A stretch of DNA of 35,068 bases. Origin: Opitutaceae bacterium. Its GTDB lineage: Bacteria > Verrucomicrobiota > Verrucomicrobiia > Opitutales > Opitutaceae. The stretch covers positions 1 through 35,068 of the forward strand of contig JAPKDW010000014.1 of assembly GCA_028822375.1 (NCBI GenBank), read 5' to 3'. Position numbers and translations under genes: made by a program. The notes under the pieces were generated by a model. That model searched no databases, had not been told where the DNA came from, and was given only the letters and a program-made list of their open reading frames with translations. Shown here one piece after another: positions 8,380-16,962 of the stretch (position 1 is its first letter; each line of letters begins with the position of its first letter).

Positions 8380-9578
8380 GATAAATTCCGAGACACATCC
8401 GTCCGATACGCCTTTATCGCGGGCAGTACGCCCGAAAGCAAACCAATCCCCAACATCCCCAAAGGAGCCCACACCATCGCTGCATTGCCAGAAAATGGGC
8501 TCAAGGCCACACCGGTTTCGCGCTGCACGATCTCCCCAATTCCCATGCCTAGAAAGACATAAACGACAAAGCCGAGAATCACTCCCGCGAATGTCATGCC
8601 CACAGCTTCAAGTAACGAAATCATGAATACCGTTCTTTTACGCGCTCCCAATGCCCGCAATACCGCGATGTCGCGCTTTCGCTCATTCATGGCATTGTAG
8701 AGGATCGCCAAAATGGAGCCGCCTGCGATAATCGCCACCAGTGCCGCCACCGCTTGCAAGATCTTGTCAAACCAACTGATCTTGTCGAAAAACTGAAGAA
8801 TCGTCCGGTTTGCCGGCCAAGCCAAAGTGAGACGATCCCCCTGCTTGTTATACATCATATCGAGCTGGAAACCCGCCATGCTGGCCCCTTGCTTCAGCTT
8901 AATCAAAACGGCGCTCACGTCAGTCGCCGCCTTCGGATTGTGACCGCTCATCGTTTGAATCCCGCTTATCGGAATCCAAATCACTTTGTCGACCGGCGTT
9001 CCTGTCGCCTTCAACACTCCCGTAACCGTATAGAGCTCTTCATGCTTCGCGCCTTCGTTGTAAACCAACCCGTGATACGGATGAAACGTATCGCCAATGC
9101 CCAGGCCGAGACGCCGCGCTGCGAACGCGCCGACGACTGCTTGCATGGAGCGCGGTTCGAACAGCGAACCGCCGCTTTCCAATTCAAACGATTGACCTTC
9201 CGCATAAGCATGATTCTGCAAGTATTCAGGAATAGAGCCAACCAAGCGATAACCGCGATAGTTATCGCCCACCGCCAAAGGATACGCCGCCTCCACCGCA
9301 GGAAACTTGGTCGCTTGCTCGTAATCCGCCCAACGCATCAACCCAGGCGACTCGTCCAAATGATAAAGCGCGTTCAAGACGATTTGCAGCTTCGACCCGC
9401 GCGGCCCGAGCACCGCATCGAAACCGCCGCTCGCTCCGGCGAAACTCTGCTCCGCTTCCTTCTTAAAAGCCCACACTAACATCAAGAGACTGCAGGCAAG
9501 CGCCACTGCTGCGATAGTGATCGCGCTGGAAACTCGCCGTTCCCGAATACCGCGCATTGCAATAGATACCGAATTCAT
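8376..9578 (-). CDS. ABC transporter permease, FtsX/MacB/LolC type
   Basis: Inner-membrane subunit of a type VII (MacB/LolCDE-like) ABC system, which moves substrates or transmits force in the periplasm rather than importing across the membrane. Topology fits: one N-terminal helix (SAITIAAVALACSLLMLVWAF, about 17-37), a periplasmic MacB_PCD domain (about 40-265), then three C-terminal helices with the FtsX signature NERKRDIAVLRALGARKRT. Length 400 aa is normal. The start has GGGAGGA five bases upstream and overlaps the ATPase stop as ATGA; its own stop overlaps the lipoprotein start as ATGA. The three genes are therefore translated as one unit. Substrate is not readable from sequence. Confidence 0.93.
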   Translation of the reverse strand: MNSVSIAMRGIRERRVSSAITIAAVALACSLLMLVWAFKKEAEQSFAGASGGFDAVLGPRGSKLQIVLNALYHLDESPGLMRWADYEQATKFPAVEAAYPLAVGDNYRGYRLVGSIPEYLQNHAYAEGQSFELESGGSLFEPRSMQAVVGAFAARRLGLGIGDTFHPYHGLVYNEGAKHEELYTVTGVLKATGTPVDKVIWIPISGIQTMSGHNPKAATDVSAVLIKLKQGASMAGFQLDMMYNKQGDRLTLAWPANRTILQFFDKISWFDKILQAVAALVAIIAGGSILAILYNAMNERKRDIAVLRALGARKRTVFMISLLEAVGMTFAGVILGFVVYVFLGMGIGEIVQRETGVALSPFSGNAAMVWAPLGMLGIGLLSGVLPAIKAYRTDVSRNLS

Positions 9579-10270
9579 GAGAGTCCTCCCGTTTCTGTCG
9601 GCGATACGCTTGCCTCATTCAATTCCATTAAATCGATCGTCCGCTCAAACTTATCTCGAAGCGATGGATTGTGGCTCACCAAGAGCAACGCCGTTCCGTT
9701 TTCCCTACACAGCGACTGGATCAGATCAAGGGCGATCGCCGCATTGCTCGGGTCCAAATTACCCGTTGGTTCATCCGCCAAAACCAATTTCGGACGATTA
9801 GCCAAAGCGCGGGCTATCGCCACTCGCTGCTTTTGTCCCTGCGACAATTGATCCGGGCGATAATTCAAACGCTCGCTCAAGCCAACCCGTTCAAGTAGCT
9901 TCCGAGCGAACTCAACATCGGTCTTCCCTCCAAAGGCCATACCTAACTCCACATTTTCGATACACGAATACGCATCCAGCAAATTGAAGTTCTGAAACAC
10001 GTAACCCAGCGAGCGAGCTCGATGAGCATCGCGAGCCGACTCCCGCAATAAACGCATATCCGCTCCATCGAGCGAGATTTCCCCGGTATCGGCCGTCACG
10101 ATTCCGGCGATCATGTTCAACAAAGTAGACTTGCCGGAACCGCTTTCGCCCTGAAGCAATACCTGCTCCCCTGAATTGAGCTCGAATGACGAGATACGAA
10201 CGATCTCAGTCCATTCGCCTCGATCCGACAAATAACGTTTCGAAATGTTTTTTAAGGAAAGTAGAGACAT
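9575..10270 (-). CDS. ABC transporter ATP-binding protein, LolD/MacB type
   Basis: Cytoplasmic ATPase that powers the adjacent FtsX-type permease. All ABC motifs are intact: Walker A GESGSGKST at 41-49, Q-loop YVFQNFNLLDAYS, signature LSQGQKQRVAIARAL, Walker B LVLADEPTGNLD and the switch histidine in LLVSHNP. The FQNFNLL and NLDPSN stretches are characteristic of the LolD/MacB/FtsE subgroup. Length 231 aa is typical. First gene of a minus-strand operon (ATPase, permease, lipoprotein, DUF3299). The ATG at 10270 has no clear Shine-Dalgarno. The 150-base divergent gap upstream contains an inverted repeat that could bind a regulator. Confidence 0.95.
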   Translation of the reverse strand: MSLLSLKNISKRYLSDRGEWTEIVRISSFELNSGEQVLLQGESGSGKSTLLNMIAGIVTADTGEISLDGADMRLLRESARDAHRARSLGYVFQNFNLLDAYSCIENVELGMAFGGKTDVEFARKLLERVGLSERLNYRPDQLSQGQKQRVAIARALANRPKLVLADEPTGNLDPSNAAIALDLIQSLCRENGTALLLVSHNPSLRDKFERTIDLMELNEASVSPTETGGLS

Positions 10271-10318
10271 AAGTTAACGAGACTCTAATCACGCTGCTTA
10301 ATTTCTCCGCGCTTTCAA

Positions 10319-10333
10319 TACGCGAGTTGCGTA
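10319..10333. promoter_or_regulatory. Inverted repeat between divergent genes (operator candidate)
   Basis: Perfect five-base arms TACGC and GCGTA separated by GAGTT, located in the short region between the minus-strand ABC operon and the plus-strand Cys-rich gene. Position and symmetry would suit a regulator of either unit. It does not resemble the Zur or Fur consensus closely. Arms this short can occur by chance. Confidence 0.25.
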
Positions 10334-10420
10334 AGCCGAGCGATTTACAATACCTCGAAAATAGCGCTGGCTTCCCCATAGGGATCTCAGACAAAATACC
10401 AATCTCCATTAGGAAAGCAG

Positions 10421-10579
10421 ATGAAAACCGACGAATCCGTAAAGTCCGCTCAATGCAAACGTTGCGGAACGCCCATTGAAGCCAAGCCCGACTATCCTCC
10501 CGTCTGCAACGATTGCTACACTATCTACGCATCCTGTTGCAATGAATGGGGAAACGCCGACCCTTCCGAATGCGATTGA
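10421..10579 (+). CDS. 52-aa cysteine-rich zinc-ribbon-like protein
   Basis: Small protein of 52 residues with two CxxC knuckles, CKRC (12-15) and CNDC (29-32), followed by CC at 39-40 and a last Cys at 51. The first two pairs, 13 residues apart, form a likely zinc ribbon. The ATG has AGGAAAG about five bases upstream, one of the better Shine-Dalgarnos in the window, and the gene precedes the thioredoxin gene by 45 bases on the same strand. Cysteine content and ribosome binding site together make it a credible real gene. No specific function is recognised; a metal-binding or redox-sensing role is a guess from the neighbours. Confidence 0.7.
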   Translation: MKTDESVKSAQCKRCGTPIEAKPDYPPVCNDCYTIYASCCNEWGNADPSECD

Positions 10580-10624
10580 TCCGCAACCAAATTAACCCAC
10601 CAGGCGTTAATCCGCCAACAAACC

Positions 10625-11071
10625 ATGCCTAAGAAAAACAAATCCTTCATTCGCTCGCTCGTAACATTCGCCGTCATTGCGATCGCTGTCTACTTTGCCA
10701 ACACGGCCTACCAGACCCATCTTGGTCAAAAAGCGATCGATGCTACCGGCCTCGAAGTCCTGTCCCTAGAGACCGCGCTCGCGAAATCAAAGGAAACCGG
10801 AAAACCCGTTTTAGCCGACCTTTCGGCTATTTGGTGCCCATCCTGCCGCCAACTCGACAATCACGTTCTTTCCAACGAAATCGTCAAAGCGAAGATCGAG
10901 AGCGACTACATTTTTGCCCGAATCGAATACGAAACCGACGAAGGCAAAGCCTTCATGGAAAAACACCAACTCCGTGGATTTCCAAACCTGCTCACCCTCG
11001 ATAGCGACGGAAACCGAATCAAGAGCATACCCACAACCCTTTCGCCCGAAACCTTCCTCGCTTCCTTGTAA
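10625..11071 (+). CDS. Membrane-anchored thioredoxin-family protein
   Basis: 148 aa with one N-terminal transmembrane anchor (SLVTFAVIAIAVYFANTAY, 11-29) and a periplasmic thioredoxin fold. The active site is WCPSC (C71, C74), and the cis-proline is in RGFPNL. The domain is closest in style to the C-terminal thioredoxin of DsbD and to Thioredoxin_7 proteins (GKPVLADLSAIWC), which pass electrons to periplasmic partners. It sits 45 bases after the Cys-rich gene and 80 bases before the imelysin, so it may keep haem-binding or structural cysteines of the downstream di-haem protein reduced; that link is inference from position. Confidence 0.9.
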   Translation: MPKKNKSFIRSLVTFAVIAIAVYFANTAYQTHLGQKAIDATGLEVLSLETALAKSKETGKPVLADLSAIWCPSCRQLDNHVLSNEIVKAKIESDYIFARIEYETDEGKAFMEKHQLRGFPNLLTLDSDGNRIKSIPTTLSPETFLASL

Positions 11072-11151
11072 AAGCCGGGTGCTCGCGAGCTCCAAAACAA
11101 TTTCCATTGCCTGAAAGGCGCTTCCCTCAAATGATGGCCGCTTATTTAAGC

Positions 11152-12342
11152 ATGAATACCCGTTTTATCAGTTTCCTGGCTCTTTGCTTCGCAGCATCTT
11201 CAACGACCTTCGCCGACTTCGAACCATTCCCGCCGACGCCCCCTGGACAGCCATACTCAAATGAAGTCGCTCATCAGACCTTGTCGAACTACTCGGATCT
11301 CGCCTGGGAAATGTATTCGGACTCAGTCCGCGAAATCATACGTTTTAACATGGCGATCTACGCCTTTCGGAAAGATCCCGGTCCTGAATCTTTCGAGGAA
11401 GCTAAGCGACTCTGGATCCAAGCTCGCAAAGTCTATGGTAAAACCGAAGCCTTTCGCTTCTCCGAAACCGCGATCGACGAGCTCGAACTAGAAATTTTCA
11501 TCAATGCCTGGCCGGTAGACGAAAGCTATATCGACTATACCCGCTCCGATCCAAACTCCGGCATAATCAATCACCCTGAGCAATATCCGAAGCTGAACAG
11601 CGTTTCCATACCCAAACTCAACGAAGCCGGCGGCGAGGCCAATATTGCGACCGGCTGGCATGCGATTGAGTTTCTTCTCTGGGGGCAGGATTTCAATGCC
11701 GATGGCCCCGGCGAACGATCTTGGACCGATTACACGACCGCGCCCAACGCCGATCGACGTATGACCTATTTGGTAACAATCACCGAAGTGCTGCGCTCTC
11801 ACCTGGTTGCAATCGCCGACTCCTGGAGTCCATTCAACTACGACGGCACTCCCGGCGAATTTTTCCTAAGGCGTCCTTCTCGAATAATCCGCACCGTTCT
11901 CCGCGGACTCTCCGCCCTTGCTGGTCGAGAGATCGCAAGCGAACGTCTCGCGACTGCCCTGCGTAGTCGATCCCAAGAAGACGAACACTCCTGTTTCAGC
12001 GACACCACGCACAACGATCTAGTATCCAACATGGAAGGTATTGAATCCGTCCTCTTCGGAACCTTCACGAGCGCCTCCGGCAAAGTAGTGATCGAGGAAG
12101 CGGGCTTCTACGATCTCATTGCAACGGCTGATTCCGAAATCGCTGAGAATGTTAAGAATCAATTCCATAACGCTCAAAAGCTGATCTCTGCCATCCCCAC
12201 TCCCTTCGATCAGTCGATCATGGCTGAGGAAGGCGGACCCGAGCGCCAAGCCATCCAAACCGCTGTCGCCGCCGTTTGGGAATTCGTCTACACGCTCTCC
12301 GACGCGGAAGAAGCCATGCAGCTTTCCGCTAAAGGACGATGA
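11152..12342 (+). CDS. Imelysin (M75) family periplasmic protein
   Basis: Periplasmic helical-bundle protein of the imelysin/IrpA family, linked to iron uptake in other bacteria and no longer considered a proven peptidase. Signal peptide MNTRFISFLALCFAASSTTFA. The family motif GxHxxE is present as GWHAIEFLLWGQD (G168, H170, E173), and the second conserved part is THNDLVSNMEGIESVLFGT. About 396 aa, normal for the family. I chose ATG 11152 because the signal peptide then starts directly; ATG 11131 or 11134 upstream is possible and has AAAGG about 12 bases before it. The stop overlaps the next start as ATGA, so it is coupled to the di-haem protein, a pairing seen in other iron-related loci. Confidence 0.9.
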   Translation: MNTRFISFLALCFAASSTTFADFEPFPPTPPGQPYSNEVAHQTLSNYSDLAWEMYSDSVREIIRFNMAIYAFRKDPGPESFEEAKRLWIQARKVYGKTEAFRFSETAIDELELEIFINAWPVDESYIDYTRSDPNSGIINHPEQYPKLNSVSIPKLNEAGGEANIATGWHAIEFLLWGQDFNADGPGERSWTDYTTAPNADRRMTYLVTITEVLRSHLVAIADSWSPFNYDGTPGEFFLRRPSRIIRTVLRGLSALAGREIASERLATALRSRSQEDEHSCFSDTTHNDLVSNMEGIESVLFGTFTSASGKVVIEEAGFYDLIATADSEIAENVKNQFHNAQKLISAIPTPFDQSIMAEEGGPERQAIQTAVAAVWEFVYTLSDAEEAMQLSAKGR

Positions 12343-13697
12343 ACCTTTCCCGCATTTGGGTACTGCTCGTCCTCAGCTGCTCATCACTCGTAGCTGACCC
12401 CAATTTACCAGGAGGAGCAACCACCTCATTCGAACGCTTACGCGAAGCCTTCACTCAGCCAGCAAGCAATCTCAATCCACGGAGTTTCGCCCAATTCTTT
12501 TCCGGCGATACGATTTTCAATACCAATTGGGTCAACGCGGCTTCGGTCGTCAACGGTCGGGACGGACTCGGTCCCTTGTTCAATACGCGTTCATGCTCCG
12601 CCTGTCATTTCAAAGACGGACGAGGACGCCCTCCAGAAAAAGGCGAAATCTCAAATGGACTTCTCATTCGAATCAGTCTGCCTAAAAACGATCGAAATGC
12701 AGCTCCTCGCGCCCATCCGGTCTATGGCAATCAACTAAGCGTTAGAGCGCTTCCCGGACTGCTCCCCGAAGCGACAATCGAAATTTCCTATAAAGAAATC
12801 GTCGGTAAGTATCCCGATGAAAATGAATTCCGTATCCAACAACCAGAGTACACTATCGACGACTGGGGATACGGAACCCCAGACGCCTCTCTCCTCATGT
12901 CGCCTCGAGTCGCCCCCAGCGTATTCGGATTAGGTCTACTAGATGCGATACCCGACGAGATCATCCTAGCTCAAGCCGACCCGAACGACCAAAACGGCGA
13001 CGGCATTTCCGGACGCCCTAATTGGGTCAAGAGCCCAAGCAGAGGTGATCGCCAATTGGGCAAGTACGGATGGAAAGCGAACAAGGCCACCATCGAGGAC
13101 CAAACTGCTGGAGCCTTCCAAGGCGATCTAGGAATCACCTCGGCGCTCTTCCCCGAAGAAAACCATTCGCTCACCCAAGTAGACGCGCTCGCGTTCCCAA
13201 GCGGTGGATCGCCTGAACTGAACGCGCGCGACCTGGAAGATATCGTATTCTACCTCAAGACTCTCGCGCCCCCTGCCAGCCGATTCAAAGATGACAACGC
13301 TTACGAGAATGGCCGTCGACTCTTCGTTCAAAGTCAGTGCTCAAGTTGTCACACACCCGAGTTCACAACCGGAATACAAACCGAGATCCCTGCTCTCGCG
13401 AACCAACGGATTTATCCCTATACTGATTTGCTACTCCACGACATGGGCGAGCAGCTAGCCGACAATCGCCCTGACTTCGAAGCCAAGGGCAATGAGTGGC
13501 GCACGCCGCCGCTTTGGGGACTCGGAATGATCCAAAAAGTCAACGGACACAGCCGACTGCTTCACGACGGACGGGCCCGCAATGTCGAAGAAGCGATTCT
13601 TTGGCACGGAGGCGAAGCTGAATCCAGCAAGCGCGTTTTCATGCATCTTAGCGCTGCTCAGCGCAAAATCCTCATCGATTTCGTCGAGGCTCTTTGA
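12339..13697 (+). CDS. Di-haem oxidoreductase (DHOR / DUF1111, MauG-like)
   Basis: Secreted protein with two c-type haem sites, CSACH (C86-H90) and CSSCH (C334-H338), in the order and spacing expected for the DUF1111 'putative peroxidase' family. Signal peptide about residues 1-19 (VLLVLSCSSLVA). Other family marks: NTRSCSACHFKDGRGRPP, GLGLLDAIPDE, DPNDQNGDGISGRPNW, FYLKTLAPP and WRTPPLWGLG...LLHDGRA with WHGGEAE near the end. Its start overlaps the imelysin stop as ATGA. Together they suggest a periplasmic system that oxidises or releases iron from a ligand; this is inference. The gene converges on the M56 gene with a 66-base gap and no clear terminator. Confidence 0.93.
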   Translation: MNLSRIWVLLVLSCSSLVADPNLPGGATTSFERLREAFTQPASNLNPRSFAQFFSGDTIFNTNWVNAASVVNGRDGLGPLFNTRSCSACHFKDGRGRPPEKGEISNGLLIRISLPKNDRNAAPRAHPVYGNQLSVRALPGLLPEATIEISYKEIVGKYPDENEFRIQQPEYTIDDWGYGTPDASLLMSPRVAPSVFGLGLLDAIPDEIILAQADPNDQNGDGISGRPNWVKSPSRGDRQLGKYGWKANKATIEDQTAGAFQGDLGITSALFPEENHSLTQVDALAFPSGGSPELNARDLEDIVFYLKTLAPPASRFKDDNAYENGRRLFVQSQCSSCHTPEFTTGIQTEIPALANQRIYPYTDLLLHDMGEQLADNRPDFEAKGNEWRTPPLWGLGMIQKVNGHSRLLHDGRARNVEEAILWHGGEAESSKRVFMHLSAAQRKILIDFVEAL

Positions 13698-13763
13698 TCC
13701 ATAAACAGACAGACCCCACCAAGCCTATGTCTCTCCCATACCCGCCAGCGAAGCCTGTCTCAA

Positions 13764-15236
13764 TCAGAACCCCAATAGGTCGCTGTCAACAATCTCAAAT
13801 TCGAATTGATCAACCAGAACCATTCCCTCTCCACGAAAGCTTAAACCATATCTCAATTTAGCCGCGTGCTTAGGAACATCGATATAAAGGGTAAACTCCC
13901 GACTGCCTGTTCCACTTGAAATCGGTTCCGATTCCGTCTCCAACGCACGATCACGCATGTCGTTAACGCTCGCCCAAAGGTCGACCAATCCTATCTCCTG
14001 ATCAAAAAACGCTCGCGCTCTCACTCGAATCCTTCGGCCTTCGTATTTCGACGCATCTACGATTTGTACCCACTCGCGACGCTCGCTCGACAAGGTAAAC
14101 CGTTCATCTGAGTTTTTCTCGAAATCGACAATCCCCTGCGAGAACGTCTCTTGTTCCGCAAATGGCCTTGAAACTCGAGTCAGCTTAACCAGTCGCTCCG
14201 CCTCATCCACTCCGTCAACTTCCCCGGTCATCGCAAAAATGAAAGACGAACCGAATACCGCTAAACCAATACCTGTTAAAATCGCGCTTGGACGGCGCTG
14301 ATGGGCGATCAACATAATACGCTCCTTCAAAGCTCCCGATTTACGACTGCCCAAAAGGGAAAGCGCTCCTCCGGGAGCATAATGAGCGCCTTTCGAGAAC
14401 TGAAGCACCTGTAGCAAAGTGTATCCATATGCCTGGGCCGATCCACCACAAACACTCTCTACGACCTCTAGGTCGCATGCCTTTTCCATCTCGTCCTTGA
14501 ATTGCTTCAACACCAGCCAAGCCAGTGGATTGTACCAGTGAACATAACACAGGATGAGCAAAGCATGATGCAAAAATAAATCGCCGCGACGGTAATGCGT
14601 TAACTCATGCATAAACACGCAGCGTAATTCCTGTTCGCTAAGTTTCTCAGCGCATTGACGAGGAACGATTATCCGAGGATTGAATACACCCGCGATTCCA
14701 GGTGTCTTCACGCTATCCGAAACCAGTAAAGGCACATTGGCATATATGCCCATTCGTTGACGGGTATCCTTGAACAACTGGTGCAATACACCACCGTTGC
14801 ATCGCTCGGCTCGAGCGAAGAAACGCTTAAGCTGCAAAACGTTTATTAATAGCCGAGTTCCCATCACGGCAACCCCAAGCAACCACACGCCCATCAAAGC
14901 CGACTCCCACGAAACCGGTATTCGCGTGGCAATGACAAGATGATCCTCGTCACGCATATCAGGCAAAATCGTCTCGCCCAAACCCGCGTTCACGACACCG
15001 CGACGAATCGTTTCCGTCCAGGTCGAAGGTTGCAAGTTTTAATGGGCATTGAAGATGCTGCCACTAAAGGGCAATGAAAACGGGAGGGCCAACCTCAGAA
15101 GCAATATAGCCCAAGCCCAACAGAGCAGCCTCGGCGAAATCATCCGTTTAAGGAGTGGCGTGATCACGAGGAGAATCAACGCGAGAAGAGCGAATCGTAT
15201 AGTCGCATCCCAATATGCCCAGAATAGATCCGCCAC
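13764..15236 (-). pseudogene. BlaR1/MecR1-like M56 metalloprotease sensor, interrupted by in-frame TAA
   Basis: Two pieces in one frame form a single M56 protein. Piece 1 (15236-15039, GTG start with AGGAGAAGGG upstream) gives 65 residues with two helices (RFALLALILLVITPL, LLCWAWAILLLRLALPF). A TAA at 15041-15039 then interrupts; the frame reopens at once and continues 423 codons to 13764. Piece 2 holds the third helix (SALMGVWLLGVAVMGTRLLI), the protease motif HELTH (143-147 of piece 2), the downstream EMEKACDLEVV and a last helix (SAILTGIGLAVFGSSFIFAM), then a C-terminal sandwich domain in place of a penicillin-binding domain. Starts two bases after the BlaI-type stop. Either a nonsense mutation, a sequencing error, or two separately translated parts (a TTG lies at 15035). 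Confidence 0.75.
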
Positions 15237-15237
15237 C

Positions 15238-15609
15238 TTACTTACCCTTCTCCTCTAATATGCGCCTCAACTCGTCTATATCGTCTCCCGACAATTCCTC
15301 ATTCTCTATAAAGTGGAGCATCATTGGAGCCACTTCGCCGCGAAATACTTTAGAAAGGAATTGGCTTCCCTCCACCCGACGGCATTCGCTCTCGCTCAGC
15401 AAGGAGCGATAAACATTCGCCCGACCTTCGCGCTTCGACTCAACAACTCCCTTCGCCTCCAAACGAACCAAAAACGTATTAACCGTTTTTTGCTTCCAAA
15501 GGTCGTGCGCCAAACGAGCCAACACATCCACGGCGGTCATGGGCTCGTGGTCCCACAAGGCTTTCATAACCTCCCATTCCGCATCCGATATTCTTGGGGC
15601 ATTCGACAT
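15238..15609 (-). CDS. BlaI/MecI/CopY-family repressor
   Basis: 123-aa winged-helix repressor (ISDAEWEVMKALWDHEPMTAVDVLARL, then KTVNTFLVRLEAKGVVESKREGRANVYRSLL), with a short C-terminal dimerisation helix region. In this family the repressor binds TACAnnTGTA-type dyads and is cleaved when the partner M56 sensor is activated. The M56 gene follows after one base gap on the same strand, and two dyads of the right form lie just upstream, so the gene is probably autoregulated. It is full length and shows no damage, unlike its sensor partner. The signal sensed need not be a beta-lactam, since the sensor lacks a recognisable penicillin-binding domain. Confidence 0.93.
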   Translation of the reverse strand: MSNAPRISDAEWEVMKALWDHEPMTAVDVLARLAHDLWKQKTVNTFLVRLEAKGVVESKREGRANVYRSLLSESECRRVEGSQFLSKVFRGEVAPMMLHFIENEELSGDDIDELRRILEEKGK

Positions 15610-15611
15610 CT

Positions 15612-15658
15612 CTTACAAAAGTAGGACTTAATAGACTACAAACGTAATCCTCTGTCAA
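15612..15658 (-). promoter_or_regulatory. Promoter and paired BlaI-type operators upstream of the repressor
   Basis: Two dyads with the same core, TACAAAAGTA (15614-15623) and TACAAACGTA (15637-15646), lie 23 bases apart centre to centre; the flanked second one, GACTACAAACGTAATC, is close to the MecI/BlaI consensus. On the minus strand a perfect -35 TTGACA (15658-15653) is followed after 19 bases by TATTAA (15633-15628). The outer operator sits between the two boxes and the inner one at the likely transcription start. The 19-base spacing is long, so the -10 assignment is tentative. Confidence 0.6.
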
Positions 15659-15764
15659 GCGGCGATCTATATAAATTGAGGATCGCGCTAAATCCGAGGG
15701 CATTCGCACCAACAGAAATGTTAGACAATTAAATGCCGAAATCGTTCAAAACCAAGCGTTTCCG

Positions 15765-16748
15765 CTAGAATTGAGCCCTAACAGATTCGAAAAACGCCAA
15801 GGCCCTAAGCTCATGCCAATACCCACCAGAGTTTCCTTTCCCAGGGAAGCCGCAATGACCGCCGCTTTCTGGAGTTTCCAAATGTAACCACTTATGGGCA
15901 AGGGCAATCTCGATGGGGTAGCAATCCTCCGACAGAAACGGATCGTTCTTCGCATTCACTATCAATGCCGGCCGATCGATTTTATCCAGGAATCGCGTGC
16001 AGCTTGATTGCGTCCAATAATCAACCGCATCGCGAAACCCATTGAGCGGCGCTGTGTATGTTCCGTCAAAATCGTAGAAGGTCTTCATTTCCGAACAACC
16101 TTTAGCATACCTAAAATCTGGATACCGAGATTTCTTATCTTGAAGCTTAGAGCACAAAAGCCGAATAAAACGTTTCATATAGAATCGATTGCCTCGTTCC
16201 GCTAAACGATCCGAAGCTCCCTTCAATTCGCAAGGAACGCTAAACGCCGCGACTGCGCGGACCGACTCGGGAAGTCGCAATGCCGCTTCTCCAAAATACT
16301 TCAGAGCAACATTAGCCCCCAAGCTAAAACCAACTACATAAACTTCACTATATCGCTCCGCCACGCGTTCCAACACCTCGCTCAGTCCCACGGTGTCCCC
16401 GCTATGATAGAACTTCTCTAGTCTATTCGGCTCGCCGCTACAACCTCTCAAGTTCAAAGCCCCTACCGCATAATGTGAACGGTCGAATGCCCGGGCCATT
16501 GCCTTTACATAAGGCGCCTGACTGTTTCCTTCCAAACCGTGAATCACGATACAGCAACGCGACCGGGGGGTCCGGTCCTTTGACTTCACCCAATCGACGT
16601 CCACGAAATCCTTGTCGGCCAATTCGAATCGCTCGCGACGATATTCGATCCGTAGTCGCCTCCTGGTGACATTCGGCAGAATCGTTTGCCAATGCGGATT
16701 GGAAATCCACCAAGGCGAGCGATACGTCGATTCCAAGATTAATGGCAC
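15765..16748 (-). CDS. YheT-like alpha/beta hydrolase
   Basis: 327-aa cytoplasmic hydrolase of the YheT/EMB8 group. The N-terminal NPHWQTILPN is a family hallmark (normally near the start of the protein). The fold shows HGLEG for the oxyanion hole, LNLRGCSGEPN, the nucleophile elbow GFSLGANV, the acid in NAKNDPFLSE and the histidine in GGHCGF, so the triad is complete. Substrate is unknown for this group; esterase or lipase activity is likely. It begins with GTG at 16748 and has no clear Shine-Dalgarno. It is not in an obvious operon; the gene upstream (mgtE) runs the other way and the BlaI unit downstream has its own promoter. Confidence 0.92.
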   Translation of the reverse strand: MPLILESTYRSPWWISNPHWQTILPNVTRRRLRIEYRRERFELADKDFVDVDWVKSKDRTPRSRCCIVIHGLEGNSQAPYVKAMARAFDRSHYAVGALNLRGCSGEPNRLEKFYHSGDTVGLSEVLERVAERYSEVYVVGFSLGANVALKYFGEAALRLPESVRAVAAFSVPCELKGASDRLAERGNRFYMKRFIRLLCSKLQDKKSRYPDFRYAKGCSEMKTFYDFDGTYTAPLNGFRDAVDYWTQSSCTRFLDKIDRPALIVNAKNDPFLSEDCYPIEIALAHKWLHLETPESGGHCGFPGKGNSGGYWHELRALAFFESVRAQF

Positions 16749-16962
16749 AACTTGTGAAGAAACGAATCAACCGCCCCCCTCGCAAGCACCGATTCCCGCC
16801 AATGCCTCGGTTCTATCTCAATAATCGCTAGGTCATACTTCGCCCTCCAACGATTTCATGGTCTCAAGAGAGCAAGAATCAGCATTTTTTTACAAATTGT
16901 CGAATAGGCTACTTGAAGCCCAGACGCTAAGCCCTACAACTACCCACATGCAGGAGCGGGAA

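Noticed and set aside
8754-9479. 241-codon plus-strand open frame opposite the ABC permease
   Set aside because: It is a shadow of the permease gene; its Arg- and His-rich product is typical of antisense frames.
16801-16962. Possible Mg2+ riboswitch (M-box) ahead of mgtE
   Set aside because: The leader is short and I could not find the conserved M-box stems; the upstream start also overlaps the region.
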